Below are positions 7,755-16,129 of a stretch of DNA of 64,000 nucleotides, piece by piece. Under the pieces are notes generated by a model. It was not told where the DNA came from and searched no databases. It saw nothing but the letters and a program-made list of their open reading frames with translations. Origin of the DNA: Bacteroidales bacterium UBA4116 (GTDB lineage Bacteria > Bacteroidota > Bacteroidia > Bacteroidales > Tannerellaceae); contig DFXE01000020.1 of assembly GCA_002381645.1 (NCBI GenBank), positions 253,821-317,820 of the forward strand, given 5' to 3'. How positions within the stretch are numbered: position 1 is the first letter of the stretch; each line of letters opens with the position of its first letter. The translations under genes were made by a program, and so were the position numbers.

Positions 7755-10700
7755 TTAATATTTGAAACATAAATAACCACTTTTCGTATCATAATATACA
7801 GGTAGTAATTCAGGAGATGAGGAAAGTTTAGTAAGTTGTTCATGTGACATAAAAGGTCCTACATTAATTACCGTTCTTTCCATTTCATTTGCATCCCCGA
7901 GGTAACGACTTTCTACTACAAATTTGGAACCCCATCCCTTTGCTTTAGTACATTCTATCCAGGTTTTTGGTTCTGTTAACGAAGCCGATCTAATATGTTC
8001 TAATATTAACAAAGGTTGATTAGGAGTAACATAATTGTCAGTATGTGCATTTAAAATAATATTTCTACCATCCGTATGATCAAATCCTAATAATGAATTT
8101 ATTGCTCTACCAATACCATTGAAAAAAATAAATGAACCTATACGCCCTACGTTGGTTTCCATACTACCCCCATATGTAACTTTAAAAGGTGCATTTTGGG
8201 GATTAGAATTTCCCACAAATAGCATTACTGAATCAAAATTTGTTCCATTAATACCACCATTGAATCCCGCATTTACATACCCCCTATCATCAGTAGCAAA
8301 AAAATGATTTTTTGTGTAAAAATTACCAGACGAATATACATCTCCGTCACTCCTCACAACAAACTTTGCATTCTCTGCATTACTTAATGTTCCTCCAGAC
8401 CAAATACGGACACTTCCACTTCCAGTCATACCACCCGAATTTCCAAATGTAATAGCTCCGGTAGTTATTAGTCCGCCGGATATTTTAGTTGTTGTAACCG
8501 TATCATCGGAAACAATATCCCATGAACTTCCATTATACCTTTTTATATAAGTACCATTATACCATAAATCATTAATTTGCATTCCAGAAGGTGATAAAGG
8601 TGGCATCACATAAAATACTTTTGCTTTATCATTTGCTGTTTTTTCCGCTTTATTTGCAGCATTAGAAGCTTCTTCGGCTTCTTGTAAAGCGTCTATGATC
8701 TTATTTTGTGATTCATTCCAACCATTCACATTTTCTAAACCTGTTGAGCCGGATGTGAATGTAATCGTTCCCTTTATTTCTCCCGTTTCCAGGTTGATAC
8801 TTGTATTCCCGCTTTCGCTGACAATATTTTTTGTGGTAATTCTACCGGGAAGGATTTCCGTAAAGCCATATAATGAGGTATAGCTTCTCTCGCCTTCATA
8901 ATTACTGGATAAAATCCCTACTAAAAAGTTATATACGTCTCCCCCATCCATTTTCAGTCCTTCACGGAAAAAGCTGAAATATCCTTTCATGGTAGTTTTA
9001 TTACAGACGGCATATAAGTATAACGCCGGTTCTTTATCTAACGGAGCAGTTATGTATTTTCCCATATCCCAGCATTTGTATTTATTTACGTCATGGGAAG
9101 GAGATATGGTATCGATACCCAACGTAAGATGCTGCAGGGCGATATCGTTTATATTATTCGGATAAATGATGCTAAACGTTTGCGTTTCCTGTTTAAACTC
9201 AAATATCGGATAGACGGGATTCTTTTTATTGGCCTGATCAACAAACCGGAATTGTAGACTTTCGTCTCCCACCAGCATCGACATGGTTTGTACCCATACC
9301 GGTGTAATTCCTTCCGAAAAGCCTTCCATCACATTTTCCAGCATGGTCATCGTTTCTTTCGCATCCCGCCAGCGTCGTTTGGTAAAATGTACCGCATCCT
9401 TGTATTGATAGTCATTTACCACTTCGTTGCTTTCAATCTTTCCCAGTTCCGTGGATACAAATCCTCCTACGGGTATATTGGAAAGTTCGATCTCGGGGCT
9501 GTAAGGATTATTGATATAGTCTTTTACGCCTGTGATACGGATCAATATCCCTTCGGGCTGGAATTCGGTGTCGCTAAACCGGATAAAAGCTCCGGGTTTG
9601 ATATGTCCGCCTATCTTCAGCCAGTTTTTCTTAGCCCAGATACCGTCCAGTTCGCCGGTAAAGCTGAATTGCTCGTCTTCGTGTTCGTACATATACCGGG
9701 CGGCTTCTTTAAACATCTCCCAACTACCACCTTTTTTATTGGTGTTATCACAGACATATTCGTCCGGCAATTTGATATGGAACACAGCAAAACGATTTCC
9801 TTTAATTTCGATATCTTTATTGGGAAAAATACTTCCGTCGGTTTCCAACAGATGTATACAGAATGTCCCGTTCGAATGGGTGTATCCGGTAATTGTTTCA
9901 TCGTCTTTCTGTACGATATCGAATTCTTTGCCTACCAGTAATCCGTCCTGAAAAATAATAGTCGCTTTTTCATTGGGAATCCGCATATCGGTAAAATCCG
10001 GTTGTGTAGCCGGGTCTTCTATTTTAAAGGTACAGGTTTTATCCTGTTCATTTATTTCGACCACTTCCAAAACCGTCCCTTCCCATTTGGGATAGATATG
10101 GCTTGCATCGTAGCTGTCTTCGTTCGTATCTGCCGCAACCCTGTCGATCCGTTCGATATAGTTACCGTAGTCGTCGCTTTTATACTTGCGCCCTTCATAT
10201 TCGAGTTCCTGTTTGAGTGGAAGGCGAAGCGTTTTGTTTTTGTAAGTCTTCGGATCGATATTCCGTTCTCCACCTTGTACAAACAAACGTGTTACCGGCG
10301 GTTTATCTCCCTGGGTCTGGCGTCCTACTCCGGTTTTAAAACCGTTTCCTTTTCCGTATGAAAGGGCTAACGGATTATCTTTGTCTTTTTCTATTTTACA
10401 GAGATGAATGGTCCTTCCTTCAATCTCCCATTCCGTATTGAATTCGCTTGCTAAGCGCGTCAGTACCTCGTAGCAGTTATCATGGTTGAATGCCAGGGCT
10501 TTGTCCGAAGCATCCACACATTTGCCTATCTGCCATTTATCTTTTTCCGGTGTGCCTTTGGGTAGCAGTTCGTCGAGGTTCCGTTTCATAAGCATTAAAA
10601 ATGCTTCCGGCCTGCCGGCTAACGGAAACACGAGGTTGTAAATAATGCGTTCCATATTCTCCGGATCCGGGTCCATCATCTTGAATTTACACTTTTTCAA

Positions 10701-10976
10701 CAACTCCTGATCGCTTTCAAAGATTACCGTATATTCATAATTACGTGATCCTTTTTTGCTGAAATTTTCGGGTTTGAATAAGGTATACCGTTCTTTGCTT
10801 ACCTCGATATAGCTTCCTACCGGTATCTCCACATGGTCGACCAGGGAGTAATACAGGGTAACGCTGTTTCCTTTCATAACGGAACGGTAACGGAAACTGG
10901 AGTCGCTTACTTCGACCTCGAGGATCAACTGACCGTTTTTATTGAATATCTTCATATCATGTATCTTTACTTTCAT
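7755..10976 (-). CDS. Tail-tip protein, Tal/hub-like, module 2
   Basis: This 1073-aa protein follows the Dit-like gene by 4 bp, the normal place for a tail-associated (Tal) protein. The N-terminal 380 residues look like the hub domains of siphophage Tal proteins, with segments such as LSYGKGNGFKTGVGR and a beta-rich YTVIFESDQELL region. The middle holds a short coiled coil (residues near 760-790, ALQEAEEASNAANKAEKTAN). The C-terminal third is Gly/Asn-rich beta structure (for example VVRSDGDVYSSGNFYT) typical of fibre-like tips. It should form the distal end of the second tail and carry the fibres. No peptidase or lysozyme motif was recognised. Confidence 0.75.
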   Translation of the reverse strand: MKVKIHDMKIFNKNGQLILEVEVSDSSFRYRSVMKGNSVTLYYSLVDHVEIPVGSYIEVSKERYTLFKPENFSKKGSRNYEYTVIFESDQELLKKCKFKMMDPDPENMERIIYNLVFPLAGRPEAFLMLMKRNLDELLPKGTPEKDKWQIGKCVDASDKALAFNHDNCYEVLTRLASEFNTEWEIEGRTIHLCKIEKDKDNPLALSYGKGNGFKTGVGRQTQGDKPPVTRLFVQGGERNIDPKTYKNKTLRLPLKQELEYEGRKYKSDDYGNYIERIDRVAADTNEDSYDASHIYPKWEGTVLEVVEINEQDKTCTFKIEDPATQPDFTDMRIPNEKATIIFQDGLLVGKEFDIVQKDDETITGYTHSNGTFCIHLLETDGSIFPNKDIEIKGNRFAVFHIKLPDEYVCDNTNKKGGSWEMFKEAARYMYEHEDEQFSFTGELDGIWAKKNWLKIGGHIKPGAFIRFSDTEFQPEGILIRITGVKDYINNPYSPEIELSNIPVGGFVSTELGKIESNEVVNDYQYKDAVHFTKRRWRDAKETMTMLENVMEGFSEGITPVWVQTMSMLVGDESLQFRFVDQANKKNPVYPIFEFKQETQTFSIIYPNNINDIALQHLTLGIDTISPSHDVNKYKCWDMGKYITAPLDKEPALYLYAVCNKTTMKGYFSFFREGLKMDGGDVYNFLVGILSSNYEGERSYTSLYGFTEILPGRITTKNIVSESGNTSINLETGEIKGTITFTSGSTGLENVNGWNESQNKIIDALQEAEEASNAANKAEKTANDKAKVFYVMPPLSPSGMQINDLWYNGTYIKRYNGSSWDIVSDDTVTTTKISGGLITTGAITFGNSGGMTGSGSVRIWSGGTLSNAENAKFVVRSDGDVYSSGNFYTKNHFFATDDRGYVNAGFNGGINGTNFDSVMLFVGNSNPQNAPFKVTYGGSMETNVGRIGSFIFFNGIGRAINSLLGFDHTDGRNIILNAHTDNYVTPNQPLLILEHIRSASLTEPKTWIECTKAKGWGSKFVVESRYLGDANEMERTVINVGPFMSHEQLTKLSSSPELLPVYYDTKSGYLCFKY

Positions 10977-10980
10977 TAGA

Positions 10981-11919
10981 TTAATAGGCGTACACTTTCA
11001 TATCTACACGGGTTTCGCCGTCTTCCAGTACAATATGCCGCTGGTCTTCGGTAGCCAGGATATAGTCTGTTTCGCTGATTCGGAACGAGATAAATTCTAT
11101 CGTCAGGTTAAAGGAACAGACAAACCGCGAACTCATTTCTTCGATTTGAAATCCGGACGATTTCTTGTAGTAACAGGGATATTCTTCGCCTGTATGTTCG
11201 CAATATAACGTCCTTTCCTTCGGTTGTATCCAATCGTTAAAAAAGGCATAATAACACTCCCAGAACTTTTGGACTGAAGAAGTTATAAAGAGGCATTTCA
11301 GTGTCGTTTCCTTACTGTTAAATACCAAATGGTCGGCGTCGTATACCTGTCCGTCGGAGGTTATTAAAGATTGCGCCAGATTCTGTTTTGCCGTAGGCGA
11401 TTTAAGTAAGTCGTCCAAGCCGCTTTCAACTACTACTCCGTATTTATCGAACGGAACGGCATCGAGCTCATAGGCCGATTGCATAAGGGTTAACCCGCTA
11501 CCCGGTACCGGCGTGTACGTCTTCATCCGGGCACCCGTCGGCGCATCGTCTATAAATTGTAATGAAAAATTCGTCGCTTTGGGATGTATTTTGTTCTCCG
11601 TCTGGCTGTTCATCCTGATCTTCCATTCTTTTCCCAGCGTTGGAATGCGGATCGTACGGTATCCGGGTTTTGTGATAAAGGCAATAAAGTCGTTGACCTC
11701 GAAAAAAGGGTTTTTAGCAACAAACGGCAGCGTTACCGTTTTTGTCTGCAACCGGGGTGAATCTAAGTCGACTTCCACCCCGTCTTCTTCGGGCCAGTCG
11801 TTTTTACCGGGTTCTTTTAAGGCCGGAAAAGTAAGCAGGTCTTTATATCCATCCTTCCTGATCACTACACCATACCGGTCGTAGATATCTATATTGTCAA
11901 TAAAACATTTTCCTTTCAT
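10981..11919 (-). CDS. Distal tail (Dit)-like protein, module 2
   Basis: A 312-aa protein directly downstream of the module 2 tape measure and upstream of the Tal-like protein. This is the syntenic place of Dit. It has two similar beta-rich halves, each opening with a YGVVIRKDGYKDLL / YGVVVESGLDDLL phrase. That fits an internal duplication, or the Dit pattern of a tube-like domain plus a second domain. It should form the ring joining the tail tube to the tip. The assignment rests on gene order and on the internal duplication, not on a recognised signature. Confidence 0.65.
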   Translation of the reverse strand: MKGKCFIDNIDIYDRYGVVIRKDGYKDLLTFPALKEPGKNDWPEEDGVEVDLDSPRLQTKTVTLPFVAKNPFFEVNDFIAFITKPGYRTIRIPTLGKEWKIRMNSQTENKIHPKATNFSLQFIDDAPTGARMKTYTPVPGSGLTLMQSAYELDAVPFDKYGVVVESGLDDLLKSPTAKQNLAQSLITSDGQVYDADHLVFNSKETTLKCLFITSSVQKFWECYYAFFNDWIQPKERTLYCEHTGEEYPCYYKKSSGFQIEEMSSRFVCSFNLTIEFISFRISETDYILATEDQRHIVLEDGETRVDMKVYAY

Positions 11920-11936
11920 TGTGTTGTTTCGGTTTA

Positions 11937-14081
11937 TTAGTTTAACAACCTGATTCCTTTTAATGCGATAGAGCTAATATCGTTCCGCATTTTATTCATA
12001 TCTTCCTGAATATTTTCAAGCCGGCGGCAATAAGAAGTATTTTGGGAGATTTGTTCCCATTTATTAACAGCACCGGTAAGGTCGGAATAAATCTTCCCTA
12101 TATTCTGATCTATATTATAGGAATGGACTTTGAGGAGATTGAAACTTCCGTTCAATTCGGTAGCGCTGTCCTGCGACATGGCTGCCAGTCCTCTCTGCGC
12201 TACGGAAGCGGGTTCTGAGGATTTGTCGAAACTAAGTCCGGACACCGATTCCATGGCCTTAACTTTTTCGGCAAAACCATCAATAATTTTATTGTATTCT
12301 TCTTCTAATTTTGATATTTCTTCCGCTGTTAACTCCCCGTCGCTCTCGGTTTTGTCAACAAAATTTTTATACCAGCCATCAAGTTCTTTTTCCAGAAATT
12401 TCATCTTAAGAGCCTGCATCATCGCCGTTTTCATCATTCCCTCGAAATCATCGGCAAAGTCTTTCGCCGATTTTTTTCCGTTTTTAAACCCCTCGATTAT
12501 ATTATCAAAAACGGTACTTTGGGTTGTACCTGTCCATGCCTGTTTTCTCTCCTCTTCCAGTGTCTTGAGTTCTTCTTCCAATGATTTACCTTCTTCTTTA
12601 AGCTTTTTCAATTGGTCGAATAATGACTTTGCATTACCTTCCAATTTCCCAAGTGCATTGAGTTCTTCCAGCTTATCATAATTCGCATTCTCAAGTGAAC
12701 CGTATTCAGTCCAGGTTTTTGCTTTTCTGAACCAGGTTCCATGTTTGTATTTCTTCCCCTCTACATATGTTTCTTCCTGTAATTTGGCTAACAGAGCGTC
12801 TTGTTCAGTCTGATTTTCACTTTTCCTGTCATTGATGGTATTTTTTGATTTGTCATAATATTCCCGATAATCCTGACCTGATTCCTGAACAATTTTTCTT
12901 CTGTCACGTAACAGTTTATTATACTCTAATCCTTTTATGTATAAATCATTCTCATATTTGAGATAATCGTTGCGTATTTTCTTATTTTCTTCAATACGCG
13001 AGCCTATCGCCTTTACAATTCCTGCCGCACCCTGAATAATCTTTGACGCTCCTCCTACAGGATCTGTGCCGATAGTTGAAATACCGGTAGCGATACCGGC
13101 TACTCCGCCCACCATTGCACCAACCGTACTGATTGTACCTCCTACCGCGCTGTCAAATGTAGATACCGCTTCTCCTACGGTATTCAAAGCATCCGAAATA
13201 TTCTTTAAATCCTTACCTAGTTGTTCAGCCGTAAGGTTTTTTAAATAACCGGTTATTTTGTCTAAAGGAGTTTCATTCAGCTCTTCTAATTTAGTTATGG
13301 TTTTTTGGGCCTCCTCTTTTGCGGAAACTAGTTGTTTGATCAACTGCACTTCTCCTTCAGTTGCATCACCCGCCAGTACCTTCCCTTCTAAATTAAATAT
13401 TTCTTTATCCAGTTCTTCGATACCTTGTTCCAAGGCGCTCTTAGATAAATTTTTCAAGTCTCCGAGGATAACTTTCAATTTATCGTTATTTTCTACAGCA
13501 ATTTTTTTTAATGACTCGGCATATTGCTTTTCAAGTACTTGCAGAGATTCATTTAACAGCTTAACTTTTTCTTTTTCATTCTCATACTTCGCCTGACCTA
13601 ATTGCTGTTCAATAGTTTGTTTATCCTTTTGATACGACGTATACAGGCTTGATAATTGAGCGAGATAACCCTGATATTTATTTATGGTATCATTGATTTT
13701 TGAATCTTCTATCTCTTTAAACAATTCGTTACTGAAATCATAACTTATTTCAGTGATTTCATACTTAAGTGACGCAAGCTCTTCTGCCAGCGCATGCCCT
13801 TTATCCAAAAAAGCGGATGAAGAAATATCGCCGGCTATTAATTGTTGATTAAGCTTAGTCAGCGATTTTTCAACATCGTTTATCCCCAATACTAACATAT
13901 GGTAAGTAGAAGCCTGTTCTTTTGCTTTTTCTCCTAATGTATCAAAAGCGGTACTCATATTTAAAAGTTTTCCCATCGTAACATAGCTTTCTGTTCCTAT
14001 ACCATGAATAGCTTTCTCGATACTTTGGTTTTCTTTTGTTATATCATTTACAGATAATGAATTTAAATTCGTTTGCCCCAT
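11937..14081 (-). CDS. Tape measure protein, module 2
   Basis: A 714-aa, strongly helical protein with long Glu/Lys-rich coiled coils (about residues 10-300 and 370-640) around a hydrophobic Gly/Ala-rich segment (about 310-360, with GAMVGGVAGIATGISTIG). This is the usual make-up of siphophage tape measure proteins, which set tail length and occupy the tube lumen. It follows the chaperone pair and precedes the Dit-like gene, the canonical order. By the general rule of about 0.15 nm per residue the tail would be near 107 nm, longer than that of module 1. No muramidase or peptidase motif was seen. Confidence 0.8.
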   Translation of the reverse strand: MGQTNLNSLSVNDITKENQSIEKAIHGIGTESYVTMGKLLNMSTAFDTLGEKAKEQASTYHMLVLGINDVEKSLTKLNQQLIAGDISSSAFLDKGHALAEELASLKYEITEISYDFSNELFKEIEDSKINDTINKYQGYLAQLSSLYTSYQKDKQTIEQQLGQAKYENEKEKVKLLNESLQVLEKQYAESLKKIAVENNDKLKVILGDLKNLSKSALEQGIEELDKEIFNLEGKVLAGDATEGEVQLIKQLVSAKEEAQKTITKLEELNETPLDKITGYLKNLTAEQLGKDLKNISDALNTVGEAVSTFDSAVGGTISTVGAMVGGVAGIATGISTIGTDPVGGASKIIQGAAGIVKAIGSRIEENKKIRNDYLKYENDLYIKGLEYNKLLRDRRKIVQESGQDYREYYDKSKNTINDRKSENQTEQDALLAKLQEETYVEGKKYKHGTWFRKAKTWTEYGSLENANYDKLEELNALGKLEGNAKSLFDQLKKLKEEGKSLEEELKTLEEERKQAWTGTTQSTVFDNIIEGFKNGKKSAKDFADDFEGMMKTAMMQALKMKFLEKELDGWYKNFVDKTESDGELTAEEISKLEEEYNKIIDGFAEKVKAMESVSGLSFDKSSEPASVAQRGLAAMSQDSATELNGSFNLLKVHSYNIDQNIGKIYSDLTGAVNKWEQISQNTSYCRRLENIQEDMNKMRNDISSIALKGIRLLN

Positions 14082-14123
14082 AATGATTATATTATTTTAT
14101 ATTTGATTTCTTATTCTTTATAT

Positions 14124-14150
14124 GGCAGAATGACATCCTGTTATTCTGCC
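14124..14150 (-). promoter_or_regulatory. Intercistronic stem-loop between chaperone and tape measure genes
   Basis: GGCAGAAT (14124-14131) and ATTCTGCC (14143-14150) form a perfect 8-bp stem with an 11-nt loop in the gap before the tape measure start. There is no U tract, so it is not a simple terminator. It may adjust the tape measure level or act in RNA processing. Confidence 0.4.
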
Positions 14151-14158
14151 AACCCCGA

Positions 14159-14461
14159 CTATGATCTGCCTCCGATTATATCTATCAGTTGTTCTTTCGA
14201 TGTAATTTCGATTGCTTTCTCTTTTTCCGTACCGGATACATATCGCGGCGCGTCTGCCAGCATCATGACCAGTGTGGCATGCGGAATGCTTAGTATATAG
14301 TCTATCGTCCAGCCGGTATCGCGGGCAATCTGGTAAATGAGTCCGAAAGGGCTATGAGAGCCTTCGTAATGCCCCTTAACTCCCTTTTCATCCTGGCTCA
14401 GGCCGTCTTGGTCTTCGGCATCGTCATCCGGAGATTCGTTATTAACCTGATAGTATTGCAA
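14159..14461 (-). CDS. Tail assembly chaperone, second (T) part, module 2
   Basis: Encodes the downstream domain of the module 2 tail assembly chaperone. The core HSPFGLIYQIARDTGWTIDY followed by MMLADAPRY resembles the helical domain encoded just upstream of tape measure genes in many phages. No ATG lies at its head: an independent start would have to use TTG at 14459-14461, inside the upstream gene. The frame is -1 relative to that gene and joins it through a run of five U residues (14460-14464), so it is more likely made as a frameshift fusion, as in the lambda G/GT system. An acidic linker (SPDDDAEDQDGL) joins the two domains. Confidence 0.7.
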   Translation of the reverse strand: MQYYQVNNESPDDDAEDQDGLSQDEKGVKGHYEGSHSPFGLIYQIARDTGWTIDYILSIPHATLVMMLADAPRYVSGTEKEKAIEITSKEQLIDIIGGRS

Positions 14462-14868
14462 AAATCGTGTACTCCCGAAAGAGTGATCACTATCGAAATA
14501 AGGTCGGTCATCTGGCGGGTGTTCAAATGCTTGCGCAGATACCGCGCCAGCAACCGGTTACGGATCCCCATTGGTGTGCCGTACGATGTTATCCCATAGG
14601 CTATGATACGGCTCACCGGGATCATACAGGTGGCCAGTAGTTGGTGTGCCTCATCCAGGCTTCCTGCCTCGAGGTTGCCGCATTGTTTTTTCATTTCCAT
14701 ATACATCCCCGATATGGTATACAGGGTTTGACTGCTCGGACGTTTTACGACTAACGAAATGGTTTTCTTTCCAAACCACCGGAAAAGACGAGGGGCGGGT
14801 AAATCTACCCGCACACCTTTGTCTAACAACGTCTCTACAGTCCTGATCTCTACTTCAGGATTTTCCAT
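14398..14868 (-). CDS. Tail assembly chaperone, first (G-like) part, module 2
   Basis: A 156-aa helical protein right after the tail tube gene and 64 bp into the next frame, the position of lambda gpG. The N-terminal region contains VRVDLPAPRLFRWFG and SLVVKRPSSQTLY, followed by a helical body. Chaperones of this type coat the tape measure during tail polymerisation and are absent from the finished tail. The last residues (after HDFCNT) look less constrained, which fits a reading frame mainly used up to the frameshift point. Confidence 0.65.
   Translation of the reverse strand: MENPEVEIRTVETLLDKGVRVDLPAPRLFRWFGKKTISLVVKRPSSQTLYTISGMYMEMKKQCGNLEAGSLDEAHQLLATCMIPVSRIIAYGITSYGTPMGIRNRLLARYLRKHLNTRQMTDLISIVITLSGVHDFCNTIRLITNLRMTMPKTKTA
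14460..14464 (-). other. Probable -1 frameshift site in the module 2 chaperone
   Basis: On the minus strand the codons read GAT TTT TGC. A -1 slip after TTT continues as TTG CAA TAC and enters the downstream chaperone frame. The U5 run allows P-site re-pairing, but it is not a perfect X XXY YYZ heptamer, so this is weaker than the module 1 site. Confidence 0.5.
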
Positions 14869-14872
14869 CTTT

Positions 14873-15373
14873 TTACGCCGCTGTTTCTTTAATGATCATC
14901 GGAGCTTCGGAAGCTACCTTCGGAGCCTGTACTTCGGCCGTTACTTCTACCTTAGCCACTTCTTTCTGAGAAAGATTCCAGTTCAGTTTCGCATAAATAA
15001 AGGCGTTGGGGATATCGATGGTAACTCCCATTACGGTTTCCAGGCTTAACGAGCGTTCACAACTGAAAGACGTCATCGGACTTTTCCATGCTTTAGAAGC
15101 ACTTTCCACTTCGCCACCGAAAAATTCTTTCAATTTGTCGGGCGCGATATCCGTCAATGTAAACTTGATTGTTGTTCCGGCCGCTTCGTAAACGGTAAGG
15201 AAAGGATAGCGGTCGTTTTCAGCGAAATGCTTGGTTACCGTACCGTCTTCGTCGATAATACTTGCCGTTTCCTTATACACTTTACCTACGCTCACCAATG
15301 AAGTACCCATACCACCGTTAGCTGCCTGAGCACCAATTTTCAGGTCCTTTAGACCTACTCCATACTTTGCCAT
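14873..15373 (-). CDS. Major tail tube protein, module 2
   Basis: A 166-aa protein, first gene of the module 2 operon, about 130 bp below a conserved late promoter. It is beta-rich and contains LTVYEAAGTTIKFTLTDIAPDKLKEFFGG and a Lys/Glu/Ala-rich C-terminal extension, consistent with a tail tube subunit. The gene order tube, chaperone, chaperone, tape measure, Dit, Tal supports this. It shares no obvious similarity with the module 1 tube, so the two tails are not recent duplicates. Confidence 0.75.
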   Translation of the reverse strand: MAKYGVGLKDLKIGAQAANGGMGTSLVSVGKVYKETASIIDEDGTVTKHFAENDRYPFLTVYEAAGTTIKFTLTDIAPDKLKEFFGGEVESASKAWKSPMTSFSCERSLSLETVMGVTIDIPNAFIYAKLNWNLSQKEVAKVEVTAEVQAPKVASEAPMIIKETAA

Positions 15374-15504
15374 TTGTTTTAAAAATTTAATTAGTAATAA
15401 ATAATCAGGATTATTACAGAATCTGCCGTCATCCTTCGGATCAATCTATTCAAATGAATGACCGGCTACAGTTCTGATTTTTCCTTTCTCTTTTGTTGTT
15501 ATTA

Positions 15505-15575
15505 CAAATTTAAGGCTGTAGCGTACACAAAACCGGAATCGCTGCATCGGTTGCCTGAAAGTGTGCAACCCTTGC
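15505..15575 (-). promoter_or_regulatory. Late promoter of tail module 2 with paired activator-like dyads
   Basis: Read leftward: dyads GCAWNNNTTGC at 15565-15575 and 15544-15554 (21 bp apart), 11 bp, TTTTG (15528-15532), 15 bp, then TAAATTTG (15505-15512), a perfect TAnnTTTG -7 box. The outer dyad extends to a perfect TGTGCAA-N3-TTGCACA (15562-15578). The same layout recurs at 31007-31077 and 33159-33229. The expected 5' leader to the tail tube start at 15373 is about 125 nt. Confidence 0.75.
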
Positions 15576-15606
15576 ACAACGGTCAAAAACCCGAACATAT
15601 ACAAAT

Positions 15607-15661
15607 AAAAAAAACGGCACATAAACAGCGATGGCTACAAACCATCGGCCGCTATATGCCG
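15607..15661 (-). terminator. Rho-independent terminator closing the module 1 operon
   Basis: On the minus strand a long stem (CGGCATATA pairing with TATGTGCCG, and inner CGATGG pairing with CCATCG around a 7-nt loop) is followed by eight U residues (15607-15614). It lies just after the last module 1 gene and just before the module 2 promoter, so it separates the two tail operons. Confidence 0.85.
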
Positions 15662-15705
15662 CATCTGTTATTAAGCTGTTTTAAAGCTTTTTACACCAAC
15701 GCAAT

Positions 15706-16125
15706 CTACCTATCCGGATATTCCAGTTTTTCCAGCTGCTCCGGAGAGAGAATCGCCATAATCTTATCCAGTTTCTCCTGCATGGTAATAAAGTCCTGCC
15801 CCGTTATCACAATCCTGGGCTTCTGCTCTTCTACTACAGGTTCATTTTCAACTTCGGGTTCTTCCTCCGTAGGTTGCTCCTGTTCGGCCATTACTTCCAC
15901 TATCACACTATCCGCATCCACCGTCAAAGGTTGGAAATCCGTAATCAACGGTTCGTCTATTTCTTCGTAATGTTCGGGAAGTTCTAAAATGGATTCATCA
16001 AGCTTTTTACCTCCAATATAGAAAGCTTTACCAAGTATTACTTCTTTTCCGGCAATCCAACCATCAGAAATTCTTTTTAAACATTTACCATCACCAGCAA
16101 TTAATTTCTTCTCTTTTTGTATCAT
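15706..16125 (-). CDS. Small acidic protein after the giant adhesin (unknown)
   Basis: A 139-aa protein, last gene of module 1. The N-terminal half (AGKEVILGKAFYIGGKKLDES) looks globular. The middle is a Glu/Pro-rich linker, and the C-terminal 30 residues form a likely amphipathic helix (MQEKLDKIMAILSPEQLEKL). No family is recognised. Its place after the adhesin fits an assembly partner or small tip component. Confidence 0.65.
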   Translation of the reverse strand: MIQKEKKLIAGDGKCLKRISDGWIAGKEVILGKAFYIGGKKLDESILELPEHYEEIDEPLITDFQPLTVDADSVIVEVMAEQEQPTEEEPEVENEPVVEEQKPRIVITGQDFITMQEKLDKIMAILSPEQLEKLEYPDR

Positions 16126-16129
16126 TTTT

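Noticed and set aside
7745..7843. A longer start for the 7364-7744 gene
   Set aside because: It would overlap the Tal-like gene and adds a leader not expected in a tail protein.
9288..9941. A 217-codon plus-strand frame antisense to the Tal-like gene
   Set aside because: The opposite strand encodes a coherent phage protein; no promoter or motif supports the antisense frame.
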